Source: Phanerochaete sordida
Lineage: Eukaryota; Basidiomycota; Agaricomycetes; Polyporales; Phanerochaetaceae
Reading direction: 5' to 3'
Assembly: GCA_019973155.2 (NCBI GenBank)
Contig: BPQB01000179.1
Span: 1 to 19,623, forward strand
Length of the DNA: 19,623 nt
A program made the translations under genes and the position numbers. Below, piece after piece: positions 8,992-19,101 of this stretch (positions are counted from its first letter, which is position 1; the number at the start of each line of letters is the position of its first letter). The notes below the pieces were generated by a model that was not told the origin of the DNA, made no database searches, and saw only the letters and a program-made list of their open reading frames with translations.

Positions 8992-9019
8992 TGAATTGCG
9001 TTATTTTTTGCAGCCACTG
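8992..9019 (-). repeat. right terminal inverted repeat of the 1.2-kb element
   Basis: Reverse complement of the left end, terminating GCAGCCACTG followed by the TA duplicate at 9020-9021. It shares AACGC with unit 1 of the tandem array rather than the AATGC of units 2 and 3. Confidence 0.9.
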
Positions 9020-9021
9020 TA

Positions 9022-11115
9022 TATGTAAGGCTTGTATGTAGCAGGAATTGATCCAATACTGCCTCAATCCTTTTGGGTAGCTGCATATATGGTGTTTTGG
9101 GCCCAAAGTGCCCAAAAATGCGCATTTAAGAGCCAGGAACATTATATTCCCGCTATTCTACAGCTCCAGAACGTTGGATATAGCGTCATACAGTACCCAT
9201 ACACATCATGGAGCAGCCCCAGCAAGATTGGACCGCTGTGGCAGCTGCAGGAGCCTGGGGAATGCCCCCTGAACGCGATTTTGGAGGGTTTTGACCCCCT
9301 GTATAGATTCCCCTACGTGTTACACGCGTCAAAACACCTTTCCCATGGTGCTACATACCAATGACACGTAAACAACGCGTCCGACGCGTCAGGGACGCGA
9401 TGGGGAAGGTATGGAAGCCCCTGTCCCTGGCGCATTAATTCCCCTAAATTCGAGCATAATTCGCAGAATATTGCTGGGCCCTAGGACCGCCCTGGGGCTC
9501 TCCATATGGGTTTTCCCCATGCTATAGTACCTATACGACGCGCTGTACCGTGCCCACACCCCATTGAAGGCCCAAGGGTGCCCCAGTGCACGCATTTGAA
9601 ATTCGTCAAAATTCCAGTTAATTCCGTAATATATTCGCATACCCTGGGGCACCCCCACAGATGAGGGTTAGTACTACAACACCTGCTAGCTACTGTATCT
9701 ACCACTTTGCCCCATGCTCCAACCCCTAGATGGAGCAGGGGAGCAGCTGGAATACCCCTGCCAGCCAAATTCTCGCCTATGGCGCTTATTTCCGTTTTGG
9801 GCAGGTGCCCAGCTTGGTGGCGCTAGGGCGCCAAATGCTTTCATCGCCGGCTCCCGGCGGGTATTTTGCGAATAGCAGGCTCAGTTTTGATCGGGAGGGG
9901 TCCCTGTCAATGAGAGATATGATATTTTCTATGTTCTCTACAACTTTGGTTTTCTGACATATGACCCCGGAAAAACATATGCCTTTTTAAAAAGAAGTCC
10001 CTCCCCTTTTGGCCCACATACCCCTGGTAGCATTTTTTGCAAAACGACTTACTACTATACTAGCTGCTTTTACAAAAACGCTACATGGACGGCTGCACAC
10101 CCAGTATCACAACTGCTACTATTCGCCCATGTCATTCTCGCGTTCGGTGCTGCACACAAACACATTCCCCTGTATCTCAAGCGTGCTCGCGGCCCTTCAA
10201 GAATGTCCAGGATGGCGCAAGCTGCTGCAATGTCTGAGGTGAGACATCTATGTTTCTTCCTAACCAGCTGCGCCGTGCAGCGGCGATATACTCACTTGGC
10301 AGCCATCATCCGTTCTTTCACAAGTGTCATGGCCCCGCGACCTACTTGGTCATAAGGATGTCTCATGGAAGTCGGCCACTCATGGAGTTCGCCATAGTTA
10401 GTATATCCTCTACACACATGGCGATTCCACCGCACAGGCTCGAGTAGCCAACTACTTGAACCAGGGCATATTCTGCTGCAATGCACCTCGTGTACCAAAC
10501 ATCAAGTCATCCACGACAGCAAACTGCTGTCTCTCGTCCCCCCTCGACACATGTGTACACGCTATTGGTATTGTACACATGGGTCGACTCATGGTGAAGA
10601 GATGTTTATCTATCCGAAGCATGCAAGCGACAACGAGTACATACCCGAGGTACGTTCACGTTGTAAGTAGTCTTATTTGCAGTACACGCAGTACACTGAT
10701 TTCCTCCAGCATGTGGTAGCCAGCCGTGGCCATTCCTCCTGCACGTTCGACATGATACGACACAGGCTACCGTTCGTCTTTCACACATTGACCGTGGTTT
10801 GTCCTGCTCACCCTGTCTACAGAAGCGTTTTGAATATTTTCGACGTTTTCAAATCCCTCTCCCTGCTCGCTTCTCATCTGCCTCCGACCATACGACGGCA
10901 TATCTTGTGACGACATACGCAGCTTCGAACATACACAAGGTATCTCCTTGGCACTTCGGGCAGAGCGGCTGCCCAGTGATGCGGTCCATATGTCTGCCCT
11001 GACGGTAATTACGGTTTGATCGTAGCCCAAACTGTAGCCACCGCCCTCGGAAGATGTCGCTGAGGTCAATTTTTCTTCCCGTTTGCCCCTCCTCTGCACA
11101 GTGTGCTCGCTAGCC
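9022..11115. other. non-coding stretch before the transposase pseudogene
   Basis: Two kilobases without a gene I can support. Frames of 60-110 codons occur on both strands, but none shows a motif or a convincing splice model. Visible structure includes a cluster of ACGCGT words (about 9320-9393) and an imperfect hairpin at 10544-10587. The last 60 bases before 11116 are pyrimidine-rich and probably formed the transposase 5' leader. The outer boundary of the KDZ element should lie here, but I found no terminal inverted repeat. Confidence 0.5.
10544..10587. repeat. imperfect hairpin, 15-base arms
   Basis: The arms 10544-10558 and 10573-10587 (core CATGTGTAC against GTACACATG) are reverse-complementary with one mismatch around a 14-base loop. 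It lies upstream of the transposase pseudogene. No function is evident. Confidence 0.5.
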
Positions 11116-14100
11116 ATGCCACGGAAGCGCAAATTCGAGCAGCAAGAAACCCACATTGAAGCCTTTGACGTCCACAAGCTCGATCATCGCAAGTCGAAAC
11201 TCCACGTCAACACGGTCTCTCTTGACGGGAAGCGGATTCATCGACTCAAGGCCAGCATTTTCACTCCCTTTCCACCTGCCCCCTCGATACCAGCAGAGCA
11301 CCGTCAACCGTCGAGCACACAACGTCCGTACCTTCCCGCTTCTGATTTTCTTGCCTGGGACTATGCGGAGCCACCCTCGCAAGAGCAGCCATGCGATGAG
11401 AACAACGACGGTGAAGAGGGGGCGGAGGAGGCTGGCAGCTGACGTCGTCACGCAACAACTTTTGCAACCAAGGTGCGTTTCAAGCGAAACTGGTGACGGC
11501 GCATATATCTTCATGAATTCGTCAGGTACACAACAAGTTCCTGACCGAGTGGCTGGCCGAGTGGGATAGATTCCTGTCTGAACTTCACTGCCTCGCAGGC
11601 TTTCGCGGCCACTCAGAACATATTTGCCCAAGATGCCCTGTCGGACGGTCGCGCAAACCCAAGTACCAGTGCAAGGAGTGTATAGGAGGGGAGGTTCTCT
11701 GCGGGGCGTGCTGCCGCGATGCGCATGCACTCTTACCGTTGCATGTTATCTCGGTAAGTATAACGTTGAGCTCGATGCTGGTTCGTCGAGCCAGCTTTGA
11801 CTGTATTTCTTTTCAGCGTTGGAACGGCCGGTACTTTGAGAAAGCGGCCTTGCACGACATCGGGGTTGTACTCCAACTCGGCCACCCGCCCGAAGCCTGA
11901 TGTAGCAACCCGCGCCCAGGTCCTCTCAACTTCATGATTGTGGACATCAACAGATTACACCCCATCGATATCAGATTTTGCACATGCAACAACATTGCAG
12001 CAGCAGGAAATGCGATCGAGCAACTCCTTCGACAAGAGCTGTATCCCGCGACTCTCACCAACCCGTCGACATTGTTCACCTTCTCCCTCCTCAACGCGTT
12101 CCAGACCTTGTCCTTGCAAAGCAAGGTCAATGCGTACGATTTTTACACGTCTATTGAGCATATCGCCGATAGCGCGAAGCTTGGACCCGGCCATGTACGT
12201 GAAGCAGCCATTGTGAGGTCTTGAACCGTACTGACACTTGGTTTCCATAGAATCGCCTCAAGTCATTTCTTCGCATTATACGCGAATGGCGGCATTTCAT
12301 GATGCTGAAACGTGCCGGACGAGGCTTTGAATCTGGCAGCGTCGAGGCGACAGCTCCCAGCAAGCTTTGTCTGCGGTGTCCGGCCTATCCTCGCCCCAGG
12401 TTTAACCTACCAGAGGGCTAGGAATCTACGCCTGACAACATTAAGTAAGTTTTCCTTCCTTCTCCCTCATCTCCGCGCTGACGTCCTTTCCCTCAGATAT
12501 ATATACACCCTGATCATCGCAGTGGACGCCAACTTTCGCCTGAAGCGCCGCGCGGTCTCAAACGATGAACGCGACCCTCCGCTTGGGAGCGGGTGGGGCT
12601 ACTTTATTAAGCGCAAAGCGTACAATGCCCACCTGCTGCAGTACGTCAACCAGGAAGAGGTGTGTAGCAACGTCGCCGTAATTGGATGCACATGCTAACG
12701 CTGGTTCTTATTAGATCTCAAATTGCACGGCATTTGCAGCGTTGAAACATGCAAACTCGAAGTTCAACAAGGGCTACGTGCAGACCGGCTGCGTGATTGC
12801 GGTATGCGCAAGGCATGGGTTCATCGGGCCGAATGCGGTCGGTGATTTGCAGAAGGGCAAACGGTACGTGATTTCGCAGCGTGTGCACGACAGCTAATCT
12901 CACACTGTTGCAGGTACTGTAACGTTGACTATGTTATGGCCTCGTTCCTCGCACTGTACGGTGTACGGCCCCGTTCTGTCTTCTCCTACGACATCGCGTG
13001 TCAATGAGCCAAGCACTTCTGCAAGCGCATACAGTCGTTTCCAGAACACCTACGAGTAGAGCTCCCGGAGGGGGAACTACGCTATGCCATCCCAAAGTAC
13101 CACTTCAACGCCCACAAGGAGAAGGATCATAATTAATATTCCTTAAATCTCATGCCAGGAGTCAGGAGAACCGATGGCGAGGAGCCTGAGCAAAACTGGT
13201 CTCGACACGATGGCGCAGCCCCGAGCACGCGCGAGATGGGCCCCAGCTCGCGTGAAGACACTCTTGAAGCCCACTTTGACTACGCAAACTGGTGGAAATA
13301 CGTCGACATGGGTAAATTGTTTCTCGTTCGTCTATCATTTGTCGTATTTGACACGTGTCAAGGCGATAGTCTGCATAAGAAGCACCACCAGGCCGTCAAG
13401 AACGCAGCGGAATACGAACAGGCTCACGTGGACTTCGCCGCACGTCTCGAGCCGGAGAACGTCGACGCATGGACGGCAATGGTCGTTGTGTACGAGAACG
13501 ATCCGACTCAGCCCGACCCTTATTTTTGTCCGTTGAAAGGTAATCACGCTGTTCTCTGAGCACTACGTCTGACTAACCTGATCTGCAGATCTGACGGAGG
13601 CCGACATCAAGCTGAAGCTGGCCGAAGAAGACCTCGTTGCAGCCCAGCAGGGTAACCTCGCGCTTCATGAGGTCAGCCCATCGAGCATGTTGGTGGAACT
13701 GCTCAAAATCGAAGATAAACAGTACGTCGAATAGGCATAACACCTGGGGTAGCGACTTACACGGGCACAGACGGCGCTTCAAGCTTCGATACACGAAGGC
13801 GCAGCTGGAGACTGCGGCCCAGAATACTGAACATGCGAAGAAGCGTTCCGCTTTGCAACGAAAAGTTGCAGCGGTGCGTTCTATCCAGGCCATGTACATG
13901 CCGCCGCTACCAAGGCTTCTCGCGACAACACTTGCCGAAAGCTCACGCCCGCCGGCTGTCTCCTCTAACACCACCGTGCCACCAGATCTGCATGCCCCGG
14001 AGAACCAGCCCCTCTTCCTCCCAGGCCAGCTATCAAGTGAAGACCTCCAGCTTTGTACGCCGGGCCTCGCTGATCTCGAGGAGCGTCTTCGTGATGGCCA

Positions 14101-15007
14101 GCTGCACGAGAGCCTTGACAAGCTGCGTGTGCAGCTTCACGTCAAGAGCTGTCTTCTCAACTTTAAAGGCAGGCATGTTCGGCACCAACGACCAAACACT
14201 GTGATGCGCTGGCGGCTCGACACGAACAACGCGAAGATCATTGCGTTGGCCGAGAAGTACCGAGCTGCCCGCCGGGCAAAGCTTGCGCTTACAGGACCAG
14301 GCAAATGGAAGCGCGAGCATCGCTCGCTCGCTTGAGAAGATGTCAGGACGTTGACGGCAGACGATTGGTTGTGCAGGAAGACCAAAAAAACGCGACGCAA
14401 CCCGAAATCCAACGACAACACAGTCGCAGGAACCTCTGACGAGGGGCCGACCGAGGGCAGACGGCAGACATATTGGATATAGATGTCTGCCGACGGGAAA
14501 GGTGATCTCAATGAGGCTGCCTTGCTACCTGGTATGACGGAGGGTGAGTCTTTGCATTCGCGCTGCTACGTCTTGCTGATTGAGCGTACAGCCTTGCAAA
14601 TGGAGTTTTTGCGCACACGGAGCTGGCACTATAGGTACGCAGAAGAGGTCGGCTACGCGGTCAAGGAAAAGCGCAGGGTTCTCGAGACCTTGGAGAGGGA
14701 ATCGCTAGCATGGGACCGTCGCGAGGGCGGCGCGAGGTTTACCCACTGCCCCACTTTACGCCAAGGGCTTTCTGCCTACGCAGCCAAGCAGGCCTCCATC
14801 CGACGCGGTCTTTCTGCTAAATTCAGCCGTATATGGGCCGACCACGTCGATGTATCGCAAAATCTCAATACGGACAATGATGCGCAGCTACCTACCGAGA
14901 GCTTGCGACGGGATTCTGACGCTATTATCATGCCCGCCCAGGTCGAGTCCGACGACGAGGTGCTGCACTTGGACAAGGCAGACGAGTCCGAGAACGATTT
15001 GGAGTGA
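11116..15007 (+). pseudogene. KDZ-family transposase with CxC2 domain, seven premature stops
   Basis: Eleven exons give a 1122-codon frame: 11116-11472, 11526-11753, 11817-12194, 12251-12444, 12497-12659, 12715-12863, 12914-13311, 13363-13539, 13589-13721, 13771-14543 and 14592-15007. A basic start (MPRKRK) leads to the CxC2-like cluster, Cys153, 156, 168, 171, 178, 181 and 182, then HALLPLHVI. The RNase-H-fold core shows VDANFRLKR (Asp396), GDLQKGKRYCN, FSYDIACQ (Asp516), PKYHFNAHKEKDHN and DGEEPEQNW (Glu579/582). These Asp and Glu residues are my candidates for the catalytic set. A helical C-terminal region ends in GLSAYAAKQASIRRGL. In-frame stops are at 11440, 11898, 12419, 13005, 13134, 14333 and 14480. 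The frame is otherwise unbroken, so inactivation is by point changes. Family assignment is by recalled KDZ motifs and is strong. Confidence 0.93.
11473..14591 (+). other. ten short introns of the KDZ transposase
   Basis: The introns are 11473-11525, 11754-11816, 12195-12250, 12445-12496, 12660-12714, 12864-12913, 13312-13362, 13540-13588, 13722-13770 and 14544-14591, 48 to 63 bases each. All are GT...AG. Donors include GTAAGT, GTACGT and GTGAGT. Clear branch sites are TGCTAACG in the fifth and GACTAAC in the eighth. Removing all ten leaves a 3366-base frame divisible by three that joins conserved motifs seamlessly (for example KR|YCN and VDMG|DS). Confidence 0.85.
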
Positions 15008-15841
15008 AGTACTTACTACTACGATGTCTTTGTATTCCTGGGGGTCAAATACTACTTCTGATACGCCATTCACGCCATGTATGACCGGATATGCCCTACC
15101 ATGGGGACTTAGACAATCTCATCAGCACGGGCGCTTCTTGGGTCGAAGCTTGTAAGCATTGGTAAGTAGCACATGGGCTCGTTTGCTCGAGTCCATGGCG
15201 CAGAACAGTGTATTACACATGTGCACAACATTCGACAGGGCTAAATGCTGTCACTTTTGTACACGCGAGTCGCCCAGCGTCTGGTGCCTAATGCGTGGCG
15301 ACGGCGTATCGTGTCATGTACGTGGGGAGGGTATATAGACGTCCATAAACATGCTTGTATATCTCGGTGAACGTCAAATAGTCCTCAAGCATCTCCCTTT
15401 ACATCTATATACGCTGCCAAAGACCTATACTGCAGAAAACGACATATGTCCATATGCGGAAAGTCTCTGCCGCATTGGATAGGTATTCCTTGGGCATTTC
15501 AAGGTAAGTCATTAGTGGCGCGAATATGAAACAGCTATCTGAGTACATAGTTCTGCTCTGCTACCACAGAACAACCCACAGCAGAGCGTGTATGATATGT
15601 CAAAAAACATGGACCCGATGTGGCGACGCGCGGGACACCAGCAAAGAGGCGGGGCGAAGCGCTAGCGCGGTGCCACGCGGCCCACCGATCGAAATACAGA
15701 CTCGAGGAGGGACATACACCGGTGTACCCGTTATAGTAGCCCTATCATGTAGTACAAACAGTACCAAATGGCGAGGTTTCGCATTTGAAAGCCAGCCACG
15801 CCAGTATGAACCTGATGCGCGCCCCTACGGCCCCATGACGT

Positions 15842-15870
15842 TTGAAGCATTGCACAGTGCATGCTTCAAG
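15842..15870. repeat. near-perfect palindrome
   Basis: GAAGCATTGCAC and GTGCATGCTTC face each other with almost no loop and one base missing in one arm. It lies in non-coding DNA downstream of the transposase pseudogene; no role is evident. Confidence 0.4.
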
Positions 15871-16443
15871 CGTGTTTGATCCTTTAAACCTTAGCCAACG
15901 GCTCGCTCTATGGTAGGCGTGGAACTACAAAATATTACAGGCTTAGGTGCGCAGATCACGTAGGTATATCAGCAACAACACCTCCCCTGCAAGCGGAATC
16001 ATGCAGTGATCTGGTAGAACACTATGGGAAAAAGAGGCGGTCAATGAGGCACAAAATGTCTCCTAGCAGTCCGGTGATTGAATACGAGAGGCTGAGTTAT
16101 AAACCTGCATGCATTGGTGGACGTGTTCACCTGGGCTTCATGACCTCTTGCTGTGCAGGAGTACACTCTGCAGTTCCTTGCGTTGCATCGGAACTCCTGG
16201 TGGAGAGCTTGTAGAAGAGAATGGAGAACCTAGGTTGCACTTAGCATCTATAAACATGCGCATGCAAACTCAGGAACGCACTGGGGCTTCGCGAGGCCAG
16301 CCTCCACCTATGCACTGTGTGGTCTACTGTAACCACGGTACGGTTACGACGAGCGGAGGACAGTGACAGTGGATGGTGACAGAGAGTGACTGCTTGACGT
16401 GACACGCGTGGACATATTGCGCGTTGCACCCTTCGTTGTTCTT

Positions 16444-16524
16444 CAGCTCATACCACAACGATGAAGGTACGACGATCCCATATTATTCCCCATGTATAGT
16501 AGAGCTCATACCACAACGACAAAG
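16444..16524 (+). repeat. short direct repeat pair
   Basis: AGCTCATACCACAACGA occurs twice about 60 bases apart, each time followed by a purine-rich AAG-containing tail. The first copy also faces an upstream CTTCGTTGTT that could pair with AACGATGAAG. It looks like local duplication in non-coding DNA. Confidence 0.6.
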
Positions 16525-16556
16525 ATTGTTCCCCTTGGCTTACTGAGTGTTTCCGG

Positions 16557-16820
16557 TCACTGCCGGTTTCCATCTGCGTAGTTGAAGCCGAGGCAGCGCA
16601 CAACACCAATCTCCTCGCGCGTAAGCGGCGAGAGCAGGTGCTGCACGGTCAGCACGTTATTCATGACCTGCGTGGCAGGGTCAAGCGTAGGGCCAACGAT
16701 CTCGCAGCGGTGATCAAGGGTGGCGAGTGCGCCGTGCAAGTAGTCGTAGTGGTTTTCAAAGTAAGAATGCCACTAGTCAGTGTTCATGAACTTCTCAAGG
16801 GGGTTGCCTTGCGGGCGAAC
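16557..16820 (-). pseudogene. decayed fragment resembling a fumarylacetoacetate-hydrolase-family N-terminus
   Basis: On the minus strand, one frame reads PQGNPLEKFMNTD, a TAG stop (16773-16775), then WHSYFENHYDYLHGALATLD, and continues to LTVQHLLSPLTREEIGVVRC followed by LGFNYAD before stopping. The pattern LLSPLTREEIG..RC.G.NY.D resembles the end of the N-terminal region and opening of the catalytic domain in FAH-family hydrolases. The family has His and Glu residues after NYxDH, but here the frame ends within six codons of NYAD, so the metal-binding core is missing. Open coding-like sequence continues upstream towards about 16960, with other stops and possible frame changes. It is non-functional as seen. 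The family call is tentative and the upstream part is not explained by it. Confidence 0.4.
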
Positions 16821-17059
16821 CTTGTTTGCCAAGTTCTTAGGAGCGTTGATTGATGAAGCTGTGTCTTGATGATTTGCTGACTTGCGTCCACTTGTTCTGC
16901 AAATCTTTCATGTGTTGGTAAGACTGATGGTAATGCTGTCACTGCAGGCAGGCCAAAATTTCCTAGCGCCAGAAATCTTCCTGGCCTGGCACCGGAATGG
17001 TGACATTTTTGGGCTGTATCCGGTGGGATTTCTATAGTGCTGAAAGTATACCTTCCGGA

Positions 17060-17446
17060 TGTCATGGATATGATGGTCCTGCCCTATTGTTTGCTGGTTT
17101 ATTGTGATTTTCCCTGGTTTAATCCAGTGCTCTAGCAACCCTCGACGCATCCGGAGTCATAGCCGCTCAGGGCGCGTGCCTGGCTCTAACGCCAGCACTC
17201 CTAATGGCGCATCACACCACAGCCGCCAGCGCCCCTGACACGCGTCACTGTCGGTTTATCACGTATCAGAACAGCCCCAGGGCTCTGCGCGTAGCCTCGT
17301 AATCTCCCCAGGCATGCCTGATGACTCCCCGGACGCAGCCTCACCAAAAGGCCCAGAATACTCAGCCACGCTAATGCATCTCCGACCTGTTTCACCCTCT
17401 GGTCCCAAGCGCTCTGAAATGTGCGTGATCTTCACATCACATGATT
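17060..17446 (+). repeat. truncated LTR copy of the same gypsy family, inverted
   Basis: The sequence is the reverse complement of 6215-6610 at roughly nine bases in ten by eye, with a few small indels (for example around 17310). It starts TGTCATGGATATGA and loses similarity after CATGATT at 17446. The LTR portion with the TATA box, and any internal retrotransposon sequence, are absent. It is therefore an old truncated or solo LTR remnant on the plus strand, more diverged than expected for the two LTRs of one young element. Confidence 0.9.
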
Positions 17447-17703
17447 CTGAAGTGCACCATCCTCGAAGCAAAGTCGAAGCGCATTCTGCAAGTGCGCCGA
17501 CCTGACCTCCGACGTCTCGCAACCGGTATTCACTTGACTGGCCAAGTCCTTGCCTTACAGCCCGCAAATCCGGTGCAGATTCCGACGCAAAGCCTTGGTT
17601 CTGGTCCGGATCCTATGTGAAGCTTGAGCTTGCGAACCAAGGCAGCTGCCGACGTGGAGGGAAAAGTACACAAAAGGCCCTAACAGTCAAAATACCGAGC
17701 TAC

Positions 17704-18774
17704 ATGTGTGAGCCCGTGTGTGCCCGTGTTAACAAAAGCAAGCAATATATGGCATCAGACGCTCCGCCACTAGAAAGAGCCCTTGTGCTGCGTCTTACGT
17801 GGGAATGGACTGCCGGCGAGCTTCACCTGCTTGCAACGACCTTGTGGGACACACTTCAAGCAGTCAGTCCCAGCCGCAATGTCGCAAATTTCCTGCCACA
17901 GGTCGGACAGAGCAACACATTCCCTTATTGGACAGGTTCAGGTGCGTTCAAATTATCACATAATATGCCATAAGCTAACCAGCCTGCCCAACATCATCTA
18001 CAGACGTTCATTTCGTCTCAGCAGAAGCAGCTGAGTGCATTCGCACGACACAGAATGTGAACCAAAACAAGTTCGTCTGCTATCGGTGTGTCAAGGCTAT
18101 CGCGCCGAAGGACGCTCGCGCGCATGGCGGAGCGCATATCCTGAGAGCTATGCGAAGTGTAGACGAGAACTTGAAGGGTAGCCTGGTGCGCCTACTTACG
18201 CCGTGCTGAATTCGACTCTACTAACAGACAGGATAAGATTGGATCCTCATTGCCATGTGGATTCTGTGGTCGCTCTGGCCTCAAAAGCTGTGCCGAGCTT
18301 TATCTTTCAGTCGGGGAACGTGGTAAGAAAGTCAAGTCCGGCTATCTGCATAGCCACCCCTTCAAGTACGGCTGCGCCCTTAAGCCGACTTCCAGTACAC
18401 CCTCGACCAACAGACCTATTCACTGCCCCCTCGAGCCGTGTGACGCGATCATCATCATGCCAGACGGGAAGTGGTGTTGTGCATTCTGGAAGTACAACAT
18501 GCCTGAACACATTCGGACGTGCCACAAAGGTTACTCCGCGGACGGCGTTGAGCCTGGGGCTTCACTTCTAGACCAGCTCCTTATCGACATGGAAATCAAG
18601 GTTCTAGAGGAGCAACTCATGAAGATCCCGAAGGACCGCATACCTCAAGTTCAACTCATCGCTCCCTTGGCAACCGGCGGCACATCTGCACGCGCGAAGG
18701 CTTTGAAGAGGTCAGCGGCCGAGAACCTAGCTATGGCCATGAAGAAAACCAAGCAGCGCCGCGTTGAGGCATGA
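17704..18774 (+). CDS. Cys/His-rich putative zinc-binding protein (5' end uncertain)
   Basis: I do not know its function. Three exons, 17704-17941, 18004-18185 and 18232-18774, join in frame to about 320 residues. Introns are 17942-18003 (branch GCTAAC) and 18186-18231 (branch CTAAC). Exon 2 holds a C2H2-like module, C105-X2-C108-X11-H120-X3-H124. Exon 3 opens with PCGFCGRSG and a further Cys, then has YGCALKP, HCPLEPC and FWKYNMPEHIRTCH, which look like two more metal-binding modules. The C-terminal region is helical, ending in a basic KRSAAENLAMAMKKTKQRR that could be a nuclear signal. I recall similar PCGFCG...W.YN...H arrangements in multi-copy basidiomycete hypothetical proteins. The frame is open upstream to 17506 without an ATG, and TTACAG ending at 17562 could be an acceptor, so an earlier exon may exist or have been lost at the LTR remnant. 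Confidence 0.6.
17942..18003 (+). other. intron 1 of the Cys/His-rich gene
   Basis: Donor GTGCGT, branch-like GCTAACC, acceptor CTACAG. Splicing creates a GAC codon and keeps the frame open into the zinc-module exon. Confidence 0.6.
18186..18231 (+). other. intron 2 of the Cys/His-rich gene
   Basis: A 46-base intron with donor GTGCGC, CTAAC close to the end, and acceptor GACAG. The nearby GTAGCC at 18178 was tested as an alternative donor and does not keep frame. The chosen site joins codon to codon before DKIGSSLPCGFCG. Confidence 0.5.
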
Positions 18775-19099
18775 TTCACGCAGCTTAGGAGTCCTTTACC
18801 ATGCTCACGAACAGCCTTATATATGGGCCTGTGCATTCGTATCCAATATATTTATTTTATTACTACCGCGAGTCAAACGCAACATGTCCTGGACGCACTG
18901 CGGTGTGTTGCAAACGTTGCATTCTATTTAGAAATTCGCCATGTCATGCCGTCCGTCGGCAGGCGTTGATGCTCCACCTTCGTGGTAGGGTAGGGTAGTG
19001 TCCGGGGTCCTTGATATAACTGAGGACGATGTCAGAAATTTGAGTATTGCCCCCCTCTTGGTTGCAGTATAAGTTAGTGCCAGTCACCTTCCTGAAAGA
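18775..19099. other. 3' flank of the Cys/His-rich gene, no gene seen
   Basis: The first part is AT-rich (TATATTTATTTTATTACTAC at about 18846) and may hold the mRNA 3' end. No gene or clear repeat is seen before the next element. Confidence 0.4.
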
Positions 19100-19101
19100 T
19101 A

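Larger units (their letters stand above)
7820..9019. mobile_element. non-autonomous Tc1/mariner-type element (1.2 kb)
   Basis: The element begins CAGTGGCTGCAAAAAA and ends with its reverse complement. The terminal inverted repeats match over about 28 bases with one mismatch. Both ends are flanked by TA (7818-7819 and 9020-9021), the target duplication of the Tc1/mariner superfamily, and the CAGTG opening suits that group. The interior is far more AT-rich than its surroundings, with only short frames and no DDE transposase motif, so it would need a transposase from elsewhere. The left third is a tandem array in which the terminal repeat recurs three times. Confidence 0.88.
15008..16556. other. 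stretch without a recognised gene
   Basis: The longest frame (15526-15879, plus strand, 117 codons) has no family signature or splice support. The right end of the KDZ element should lie in the first part, but I could not pair a terminal repeat with the left side. Minor structure includes a near-palindrome at about 15842-15870 and a short direct repeat at 16444-16524. Confidence 0.5.

Noticed and set aside
11110..11730. 206-codon minus-strand frame
   Set aside because: It is antisense to transposase exons 1 and 2 and runs straight through a well-supported intron.
14483..15007. Independent 174-codon gene starting at an ATG
   Set aside because: The ATG lies directly after the premature TAG at 14480. 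The frame contains a 48-base intron and ends in a recognisable KDZ C-terminal motif, so it is the tail of the transposase.
11116..15007. Stop-codon readthrough or selenocysteine use keeping the transposase active
   Set aside because: All three stop codons occur, at seven scattered sites, several replacing expected Trp. No recoding mechanism covers that mixture.
15526..15879. 117-codon plus-strand frame
   Set aside because: No homology-like motifs, no splice support and irregular composition. A chance frame is more likely.
6070..17446. The inverted LTR pair as terminal repeats of one 11-kb DNA transposon
   Set aside because: The left copy is clearly the promoter LTR of the gypsy element, and the right copy is truncated and diverged. 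There is no matching target duplication.
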